Assembly (NCBI GenBank): GCA_963844885.1
Contig: CAWJQA010000018.1
Location: 1 to 64,000 of the forward strand
DNA: 64,000 nt
Source of the DNA: DATMER01 sp963844885
GTDB taxonomy: Bacteria > Acidobacteriota > Thermoanaerobaculia > Multivoradales > UBA5704
Direction of reading: 5' to 3'
The notes under the pieces were generated by a model. It saw only the letters and a program-made list of their open reading frames with translations, was not told where the DNA came from and made no database searches. Each line of letters starts with the position of its first letter. The first letter of the stretch is position 1. This document shows, piece by piece, positions 56,480 to 62,307 of this stretch. Made by a program: the position numbers and the translations under genes.

Positions 56480-56576
56480 CCACGAATACCGCCCGCGGGT
56501 CGCCAGCGGTCCCGGGAGCTCGGGGCGGCCGGCAGCGGGATCCAACTCCTCCAGAAGAGAGCCCACAACGTTTCGG

Positions 56577-56815
56577 CGTTCCGCCGAGACCCTTCGGCGC
56601 CCCGCCGACAAGTTTCGGCGTCTTCCGAGACTCTTCGGCGCCATGCCGAGGAGCTTCGGCGCCTCCCGAGACCTTTCGGCGTCACGCCGAAGGCATTCGC
56701 CGGGCGCCTCGAGGCTTCGGCGCTTCGTCGAAACCCTTCGGCGTCTGCCGAAGCCTTTCGGCAATCCGCCGAGGCGCGTCGCCGACCGCCGAAACCCTTC
56801 GGCGGTCGACTTCAC
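56577..56815. repeat. array of about eleven 19-22 bp palindromic units
   Basis: Units of the form TTCGGCG-N4-GCCGA-N3 follow each other (for example TTCGGCGCCCCGCCGACAAG and TTCGGCGCTTCGTCGAAACC). Copy 1 has a single unit at the same place, so the array was expanded here or contracted there. Units abut without unique spacers, so it is not a CRISPR. Confidence 0.85.
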
Positions 56816-56913
56816 CCTTCGCCGCCTCGCCGAGGGGTGTAACCGCGACGGGAACAACCGTGGCGAGGCGGCGACACCCGTGGTGAACCCGCCGAACGTT
56901 GTCGCCAAGGCGA

Positions 56914-56976
56914 CTCTTGAACGGGTACGACATCCGGACAGTCCAAGAGTTGCTCGGGCACAAGAGCGTGAAGACG
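56914..56976 (+). pseudogene. integrase C-terminal remnant, copy 2
   Basis: Same 21 codons as in copy 1 (GYDIRTVQELLGHKSVK). It lies on the same strand as the cassettes, whereas classical integrons have the integrase gene on the opposite strand. Confidence 0.8.
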
Positions 56977-57286
56977 GATAAGCGGGCTCGGCATCCCAGC
57001 ACGTTACCAGCCGCGAAGCAGGCCAGGCCTGGGTCCGGTAAGTGTTTGATTATGCCCGGGATACCGCTCCCGCAGGGGGTTCTCGCGGTCCGCTTATCAG
57101 GCCGTATAAGCCTCTCATGCACCTGCTCCGGGAGCTGTATCGGCTGGAGGCTCTGCGGTTCCGCCGCTCCTAAACACATGGAGGAGAGAGCTTTGCGAGC
57201 TTTTAAGCCACTCGGCGAATTGCTGATAAGCACTTGACGTCCAATCCCCCGGCTGTCGACGCTTAGACAGCCGCCAAGAAGAAGGA

Positions 57287-57316
57287 TTGACACTCGGACA
57301 CACGCAGGTCTACACT
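57287..57316 (+). promoter_or_regulatory. Pc-like promoter reading into the cassettes
   Basis: Consensus TTGACA at 57287-57292, 18-base spacer, TACACT at 57311-57316. It lies 111 bases before the first cassette junction and points into it, the position and role of an integron cassette promoter. Confidence 0.65.
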
Positions 57317-57433
57317 TTCTAAGTCGTTAGATTCAAGAAACTTGCGCCACGAGTGGTGCAGGGGATAGGAGTGCTTCGCCTCATCCGGCTTGATGCGAAG
57401 GACTACGCGGCCGGGTTGATTAGCCGGTTGGGC
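57317..57433 (+). other. attI-like attachment region
   Basis: Region between the promoter and the first cassette. It ends in the core GTTGGGC (57427-57433), which fits G/TTRRRY, with the expected junction between 57427 and 57428. It holds a small hairpin (TGCGCCAC/GTGGTGCA) and a second GTTRRRY match (GTTAGAT at 57329). Inferred from position and from the divergence of the two copies at this base. Confidence 0.65.
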
Positions 57434-57451
57434 GGCTAAATGGGAGACACC

Positions 57452-58174
57452 ATGACAGACGACGACGCCTTCAAGCTGCGAGTCGATTTACTAAAGACGG
57501 AACTAACTCTTCTCGACGGGAAGATGAGAACGATTGTTGAACGGCTGTGGCAGATAAGGGCACTGTGCGGGACGATATGGGCAGCTTTGATAGCCATTGG
57601 ACTTGGGGCTGGCACCGGTAGCCGAAATCCCATTTACGAGCTTCTATGGCTGAGCGTATTTGTGCCGATCTGGTTTGCCTGGGTCGACTCATCTTATCAG
57701 AGTTGGTATCAAGTCTTTCGGATGCGCGAGAAAGCCATCAGTGATTTCATGAATAATAGCCACAGCGGCAGTCGCGGGAAGTGGAACGGCTTCGATGAAG
57801 CCCTAAAGACTCTTCACTTTGATTTTCCTCTCATGGATCTCAGGGGTCGTTTTACCTATGGCGATGATCCAGATTACGAGTGGTCTATTTCACGCTGGAG
57901 CAGGTTGTTTGATACGACACCTATTCTGACCTTCGGAGGGCTTCTGGTCGGCTCGCTAGTTCTTTGTTTCTTGCAACCCGGTCGGCTACCTGCATGGCTT
58001 GCCGTCGTTGTTGGCCTGATTTTGACGGTGGCTGCTTACGGAATCGCGTTGGGGAAGAGGAAAACAATTTACCGCAAGACCGCGGACGAGCGCCCTCAGT
58101 CGAGATGGGAAGGTGGTCACTCTACATTTATGCTGACGGCCTTCCTATCCATTGGCATTCTTTGGTTGGGGTAG
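57452..58174 (+). CDS. cassette 1: multi-pass membrane protein, unknown
   Basis: A 240-residue protein. ATG 57452 is preferred because GGGAG lies five bases upstream; ATG 57440 is in frame but has no ribosome binding site. A charged helical N-terminus (FKLRVDLLKTELTLLDGKMR) precedes two helices (about 31-78). A cytoplasmic domain of about 75 residues and three more helices (about 154-240) follow. Helix pairs after an N-terminal helix recall SLATT-type membrane effectors, but no motif proves it. The stop lies nine bases before attC1. Confidence 0.75.
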   Translation: MTDDDAFKLRVDLLKTELTLLDGKMRTIVERLWQIRALCGTIWAALIAIGLGAGTGSRNPIYELLWLSVFVPIWFAWVDSSYQSWYQVFRMREKAISDFMNNSHSGSRGKWNGFDEALKTLHFDFPLMDLRGRFTYGDDPDYEWSISRWSRLFDTTPILTFGGLLVGSLVLCFLQPGRLPAWLAVVVGLILTVAAYGIALGKRKTIYRKTADERPQSRWEGGHSTFMLTAFLSIGILWLG

Positions 58175-58182
58175 ATGACGCC

Positions 58183-58271
58183 GCCCAACACGGGCAGTGG
58201 AGCGGACGGATACCGCACTTCGTACGGTCCCGCCGCTCACCGCCGAACACGGGTCGACATCAAGGTTCGGC
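58183..58271 (+). other. attC site 1
   Basis: 89 bases from GCCCAAC (58183-58189) to GTTCGGC (58265-58271). The inner arms GCAGTGGAGCGG and CCGCTCACCGCC pair with one unpaired G, typical of extrahelical bases, around a central stem. An additional GCCGAAC at 58242 makes the right part unusually long. Confidence 0.78.
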
Positions 58272-58359
58272 GGCCAGAGAAGCTCCCGTTGTTCACACAC
58301 GGTGGCTCTATCCGAGGCAAGAACCCAGTCATTAACTGCAGGCTACCCAGGAGGGTGAC

Positions 58360-58866
58360 ATGAATGCTGTAGGGAAGAATCGGTTTGCGACTGTGTTGGC
58401 GGGCCTAGGCAATCTTGCTCACATTGCGGCCGCACTGGCGATCGCTTACACAGCCCTTCTTGCAACACGGGAGTTGAAAGCCCTTCACGAGCAACGCGAT
58501 CTTGAGGCGCTCTGGCGCCTCCACGAGAAGCTCGAGTCCGATGTCATGCGAAGCAACCTCGCAGCTCTTCCGAGTATCGCAAGGCCAGCGACGGTTGCCG
58601 CGCTTTCTGGCGACGACGAGAAGGGCGGAGCCCTTCGAGATATCGCGAACTTCTACGAGATGATCGCTCTCACCGTTCACAAGGGCTACGTGCGCTGCGA
58701 GGATGTCGATTCCTATATCGGCAACGATATCCTGGCGTTCTGGAGCGGAATCGAGGATGCAGTGCATAAGCTCCGAGATGCCGAGCACCGGCCCCAGGCA
58801 TACGCGGAGCTTGAGTGGCTCGCAAATCGGATTCGCAAGAGCCACGGCTACCCAGGTAATACATAG
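58360..58866 (+). CDS. cassette 2: DUF4760-like membrane-anchored protein
   Basis: A 168-residue protein with GGAGGG before the ATG. One N-terminal helix (LGNLAHIAAALAIAYTALLA) is followed by a cytoplasmic helical domain with GGALRDIANFYEMIALTVHK and YIGNDILAFWSGIEDAVHKL, the pattern of DUF4760-type proteins (a conserved NFYE and W in later helices). Function unknown; relatives are frequent in accessory DNA. Confidence 0.75.
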   Translation: MNAVGKNRFATVLAGLGNLAHIAAALAIAYTALLATRELKALHEQRDLEALWRLHEKLESDVMRSNLAALPSIARPATVAALSGDDEKGGALRDIANFYEMIALTVHKGYVRCEDVDSYIGNDILAFWSGIEDAVHKLRDAEHRPQAYAELEWLANRIRKSHGYPGNT

Positions 58867-58886
58867 AGGTACCTAGGGCTGAGAAT

Positions 58887-59039
58887 ATGTACCATGTGAT
58901 TCGGAGCGTTGACCTTAAATACCAAGTTGAGGTAAGTATTCTGGCCAACTTTGCAGGGTCGCCGAACCAAATGGAACTGCTGTGGTTGATGCTCGCGATC
59001 ATTCTCATTCATGGGCTTCTGAGCCGAGCATGGAACTGA
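58887..59039 (+). CDS. cassette 2: 50-residue single-pass membrane peptide
   Basis: Small ORF, 21 bases after the DUF4760-like gene, in the same cassette. The C-terminus is one hydrophobic helix (MELLWLMLAIILIHGLLSRA). Only a weak ribosome binding site (GGGCTGAG) is seen. It could be a small partner of the upstream protein or chance coding. Confidence 0.45.
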   Translation: MYHVIRSVDLKYQVEVSILANFAGSPNQMELLWLMLAIILIHGLLSRAWN

Positions 59040-59073
59040 ATAGAGATCTGGTGAGATATATGCGGTAATAAGC

Positions 59074-59141
59074 GCCGAACCATCGCTTCCACCGGCCGGC
59101 CGGCTCCGCCGTCCGCACGGTGAAGCGCCACAGCGTTAGCC
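59074..59141 (+). other. attC site 2
   Basis: 68 bases from GCCGAAC (59074-59080) to GTTAGCC (59135-59141). Arms CGCTTCCACCG and CGGTGAAGCG pair with one extra C on the left arm; the loop is GC-rich (CCGGCCGGCCGG). Confidence 0.85.
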
Positions 59142-59161
59142 GGCTACGAGAGGCTTTAATG

Positions 59162-59983
59162 ATGCAGGTGTTTATCAGCTGGTCGGGTGAACGGAGCCGC
59201 GCACTTGCCGACTTGCTCCAGAGCTGGCTCCCGAAGGTTCTCCAGGCAGTTTGCCCCTGGATTTCTTCTGCGAGCATTGATGCTGGCACGCGGTGGAGTC
59301 CGGAAGTAGCCCAAGCACTTCAGCAAAGCCAGTTCGGAATCCTGTGTCTTACCCCCGAAAACCTCCGAGAGCCGTGGATCTTGTTTGAGGCTGGTGCCTT
59401 ATCCAAAATTGTTTCCGAAGCACGCGTTGTACCATACTTACTTGGTCTTGAGCCGCGAGAACTTGAGGGTCCGCTTGCACAATTTCAAGCCGTTCGGGCC
59501 GATAAAGTTGGTACTAATGCCCTTATTCAGTCGCTTAACAGCGTCGCGGCTGATCGAGCAATCATGGCTGAAACGCTGAGCGAGACGTTGGATATGTGGT
59601 GGCCCAGGCTCGAAGGCGGCATTCAGCGGCTCTTGGCTTCATCCGTAGCCGATGAGGTACCGAGGCCACTCAGGTCAACTGAGGACATGCTAGGTGAGGT
59701 CCTCGAACTGCTGCGTGGTCAACGTCTGATATCTTCCTCCGAAATAGAAGTCACTGCGCAAGACCCAGCAGCTTCGCATAACCTCGGAGTCAATGTTCGC
59801 CGGCTTCGATACAGTCAGAATCTCACCCAGGCAGAGGTGGCATATAGGACAGGGTTCTCTCAATCATATATATCCCAGCTAGAAAGTGGGCGAGTTGTGC
59901 CAAACGACTATTTGGTCTGGAAACTGGCCGAAGCTTTTAGGGTAGATCCGGCGGAACTTTTGCAACGGTCTGACGGAGGCTAA
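59162..59983 (+). CDS. cassette 3: TIR-domain protein with C-terminal XRE helix-turn-helix
   Basis: A 273-residue fusion. The TIR-like domain begins MQVFISWSGERSRALADLLQ. Its putative catalytic Glu is E76 in PWILFEAGALSK, the position used by NAD-cleaving bacterial TIRs. A helical linker leads to an XRE domain (about 208-270: LRYSQNLTQAEVAYRTGFSQ, then SYISQLESGRVVP). ATG 59162, or 59159 one codon earlier; GAGAGG lies upstream. The TAA stop is inside the attC3 left box. TIR NADases act in anti-phage defence; the HTH suggests DNA sensing or autoregulation (inference). Confidence 0.88.
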   Translation: MQVFISWSGERSRALADLLQSWLPKVLQAVCPWISSASIDAGTRWSPEVAQALQQSQFGILCLTPENLREPWILFEAGALSKIVSEARVVPYLLGLEPRELEGPLAQFQAVRADKVGTNALIQSLNSVAADRAIMAETLSETLDMWWPRLEGGIQRLLASSVADEVPRPLRSTEDMLGEVLELLRGQRLISSSEIEVTAQDPAASHNLGVNVRRLRYSQNLTQAEVAYRTGFSQSYISQLESGRVVPNDYLVWKLAEAFRVDPAELLQRSDGG

Positions 59984-60046
59984 CTCGGCTGCTCCAGCGG
60001 ACCAGAAAGCTCCGCCTTCCGGCCGCTGAGCAGCGAGGCGTTGGCC
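59978..60046 (+). other. attC site 3
   Basis: 69 bases from GGCTAAC (59978-59984) to GTTGGCC (60040-60046). Arms TCGGCTGCTCCAGCGG and CCGCTGAGCAGCGAG pair along their length with one extra C, an extrahelical base as in functional attC sites. Confidence 0.88.
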
Positions 60047-60069
60047 GTCATAGCGAGAGTGCCTGAATA

Positions 60070-60627
60070 ATGGCAGATCCCCACATCTCCACGGTCATTA
60101 AGGACTTTGCTACAGCCGCAGCTCTCCTTGCGGGAGGAGGCTGGGCGCTCTGGACGTGGGGCCATGGGGAGAAACTTCGTCGAAACCGGGAGATGGCAGC
60201 AACGGACGGTAACCTTACTGCTACATCAGTTGACATGGACGAGAGTAAGTCAGTTGTAACTCTTCAGGCGATTTGGCGTAACCGCGGTCCAGTTGCCCTT
60301 AAGCTTTGTCCCTCGCATACGAGAGTGGAAGTCTTTAGGTTAGAGAAGCGGGAGGCTCCGAGCAGGCTGGAGCTTACAGAAAGCCCCGGTGTACACCTGA
60401 TTGTTTCAGCGGTTCCAACTTGGAATTCCTATATCATGGAGCCAAGCACTGATTCGGTGATGCACGAGCACTTTGTGCTGGCAAAGGGGTCTCTGTACGC
60501 GTTTCGATGGTTAATCTGCCTCGCGCCTGGATCAATCCCAGGTACAGACGAAGAAGCGCATCTAGTCTGTACTCGTGAGATGATCTGGAGCGATCAGGCA
60601 CCTATTGTCTCGGTGGCCGTCTCGTAG
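60070..60627 (+). CDS. cassette 4: single-pass membrane protein, unknown
   Basis: A 185-residue protein. One N-terminal helix (FATAAALLAGGGWALWTWGH) precedes a domain predicted to be beta-rich (VTLQAIWRNRGPVALKLCPS, TRVEVFRLEKREAPSRLELT). No catalytic motif. It starts 29 bases into the cassette and ends 21 bases before the attC left box, a compact cassette layout. No family recognised. Confidence 0.75.
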   Translation: MADPHISTVIKDFATAAALLAGGGWALWTWGHGEKLRRNREMAATDGNLTATSVDMDESKSVVTLQAIWRNRGPVALKLCPSHTRVEVFRLEKREAPSRLELTESPGVHLIVSAVPTWNSYIMEPSTDSVMHEHFVLAKGSLYAFRWLICLAPGSIPGTDEEAHLVCTREMIWSDQAPIVSVAVS

Positions 60628-60647
60628 GTGTAACGATGCGTAATTAC

Positions 60648-60674
60648 GGCCAACCCCGGGCCTCAGCGTTCGGG
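60648..60674 (+). other. truncated attC site 4
   Basis: The left box GGCCAAC (60648-60654) matches the cassette 4 core, but only 13 bases separate it from GTTCGGG (60668-60674). No stem can form, so the middle of the site has probably been deleted. Confidence 0.65.
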
Positions 60675-60711
60675 AGTGGGCTCGTGGGTGAGCGGCGGTG
60701 GCGGCCTCTTG
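60672..60711 (+). repeat. dispersed 38-41 bp repeat, copy d
   Basis: GGGAGTGGGCTCGTGGGTGA through GCGGCCTCTTG. It abuts the truncated attC4 and marks the right end of the array. The intervening 60712-60824 has no supported gene. Confidence 0.75.
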
Positions 60712-60824
60712 ATGTGAACCTCCTCCTGGGATCGTCGTCGGGGCAGCGGCGGTCCCAGGGGCTCGGGGGACGCACGGCGCGGCCTGGCGCTGTCTCGCCT
60801 CCTCGGCCGCCCGCGTCGAGAGAT

Positions 60825-61529
60825 TTATTTCTCCCCCTTCTTTTCGTCGATCGCCTCCATCTGGATCTCCTGGATCTCCACCAGCCTCTCCCACTGGTGA
60901 GACAGCAGGTGATCGAGCTTCTGATGAAGGTGGCGGATCTCGAGCTCGGCTTTGAGGTTGACCTGATAGTCGTGCATCGCGTGCAGGCGGTCCCGGGCTT
61001 CCTGGCGGATCTGGCTCATCATGATCACCGGCGCTTGGATCGCCGCCAGGCATGACAAGATCAGATTCAAGAAGATGAACGGGTAGGGATCAAAAGGCTT
61101 GATGAACAAGACGGCCGAGTTCAGGGTAATCCACAGGAACAGAACGACCGCAAACGAGATGAGGAATTTCCAACTGCCGCCGAAAGCCGCAACGCGGTCC
61201 GCCAGGCGCTGCCCAAAGGTCACGTCACCTTCCAGATCGATCTCGGGATTTCGGGAGAGAATTTCCTGCTGCCTCAGGCTCTCGAGCACCTCGTTGTCAA
61301 GAGTGGTCAGCTCTCCCCGTTCGGCCTCCAAGAGTGATTTCACAAACTCATGGCGATACTTTTGAAGATCCTCCGTGCAGATCCAACCCTTGTCCGACCA
61401 GCTCCCGGTTGTCTTCAGAATGAGCTCGGCCACCGCGGGACCCGCGAGGATTCCCCGGCGCAGGTCAGAAGGCCGGGCGTTTCCGCAGATCTGACACACG
61501 TGGCTTTTCTCGGCGTCCGGCTTGCTCAT
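60825..61529 (-). CDS. DUF1003 membrane protein
   Basis: A 234-residue protein. An N-terminal CQIC pair (VCQICGNARPSDL) suggests zinc binding. The DUF1003 core has two helices (FLISFAVVLFLWITLNSAVL and PFIFLNLILSCLAAIQAPVI) followed by MMSQIRQEARDRLHAMHDYQ, then a coiled coil. Function unknown. It lies 15 bases after the VIT-family gene, so the two form an operon. Confidence 0.9.
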   Translation of the reverse strand: MSKPDAEKSHVCQICGNARPSDLRRGILAGPAVAELILKTTGSWSDKGWICTEDLQKYRHEFVKSLLEAERGELTTLDNEVLESLRQQEILSRNPEIDLEGDVTFGQRLADRVAAFGGSWKFLISFAVVLFLWITLNSAVLFIKPFDPYPFIFLNLILSCLAAIQAPVIMMSQIRQEARDRLHAMHDYQVNLKAELEIRHLHQKLDHLLSHQWERLVEIQEIQMEAIDEKKGEK

Positions 61530-61544
61530 GGTCTCCTCTCCGAT

Positions 61545-62240
61545 CTATATCGCTGTGCCGAACAGCTTGCCCACGCCGGCGGTGAGCGCCATCGCGAGGG
61601 CTCCCCAGAAGGCGACTCGTATCGCACCTCTGACAATCGACGCGCCTCCGGCGTAAGCGGCGGTTCCCCCCAGAACGACCAGGGTGACCAGTGCCGCCGC
61701 GGATGTGATTCCAGCAACCCGGGCCGAGGGCGCCAGGAGCACTGTCACAATCGGAATGATGGCGCCCACGGCGAAGGAAACCGCGGAAGCAAGAGCGGCT
61801 TGGACAGGCCGCGCCCGCAGGGTCTCCGTGATGCCGAGCTCATCTCGCGCATGCGCCTCGAGGGCGTTCCCGGACATCAGCTTTTCGGCGACGAGCCGCG
61901 CCAGCGGTTCATCGAGCCCGCGGCTCACGTAAATTGCGGTCAGCTCGGCGAGCTCGCTCTCGGGCTGAGTCTTCAGCTCGCGCCGTTCTCTCTCGATGTC
62001 CGCGCTCTCGGTATCGGCTTGCGACTGAACCGATACATATTCGCCCGCCGCCATGGACATCGCGCCAGCCACCAGGCCGGCCACGCCGGTAAGGAGAACA
62101 CTGCCTTGTGGAGCGCCGGCAGCGGCGACGCCAACGACGAGGCTTGCAACCGAGATGGTCCCGTCATTGGCGCCAAGGACGGCGGCCCGCAGCCAGCCGA
62201 TTCGATCCGATCTGTGGGACTCTTTGTGAATGGGGGACAT
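61545..62240 (-). CDS. VIT1/CCC1-family metal transporter
   Basis: A 231-residue membrane protein of the iron/manganese transporter family. LGANDGTISVASLVVGVAAA and AGAMSMAAGEYVSVQSQADT carry the metal-path residues of helices 1 and 2. A charged cytoplasmic Glu-rich helical domain (RERRELKTQPESELAELTAI) and three more helices follow. ATG at 62240. First gene of a pair with the DUF1003 gene. Confidence 0.92.
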   Translation of the reverse strand: MSPIHKESHRSDRIGWLRAAVLGANDGTISVASLVVGVAAAGAPQGSVLLTGVAGLVAGAMSMAAGEYVSVQSQADTESADIERERRELKTQPESELAELTAIYVSRGLDEPLARLVAEKLMSGNALEAHARDELGITETLRARPVQAALASAVSFAVGAIIPIVTVLLAPSARVAGITSAAALVTLVVLGGTAAYAGGASIVRGAIRVAFWGALAMALTAGVGKLFGTAI

Positions 62241-62307
62241 ATTGCACCTTGCGGCATAGTACCATGGGGTCTGCGCTTCGATTGTCTGCCATAGGAGGTT
62301 CGAGCCT

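Larger units (their letters stand above)
56387..57426 (+). repeat. integron platform segment, copy 2
   Basis: A 1040-bp copy of 55261-56095 that includes an extra 205 bp of short palindromic repeats. Its last shared base, 57426, lies one base before the G of the GTTGGGC core where the cassette array begins. Confidence 0.88.
57428..60674 (+). mobile_element. integron gene-cassette array, four cassettes
   Basis: Cassettes 57428-58265, 58266-59135, 59136-60040 and 60041 to about 60668. In each, the 5' core (GTTGGGC, GTTCGGC, GTTAGCC, GTTGGCC, counting the preceding G) is the exact reverse complement of the left box of its own attC (GCCCAAC, GCCGAAC, GGCTAAC, GGCCAAC). All genes face the same way. 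Base composition is lower in GC than the core genes and differs between cassettes. No complete integrase gene is in the window. Confidence 0.88.

Noticed and set aside
56577..56815. CRISPR or coding heptad repeat (an open minus-strand frame crosses the array)
   Set aside because: The 19-22 bp units vary in length and lack spacers, and the frame is open only because of GC-rich composition; the same DNA is absent from copy 1.
58175..58363. A 62-codon ORF following cassette 1
   Set aside because: It lies across attC1 and the start of cassette 2, and its reading is explained by the recombination-site sequence.
55261..60711. Class 1 (clinical) integron
   Set aside because: No intI1, qacE or sul genes and no known resistance cassette; the attI-like region and cores differ.
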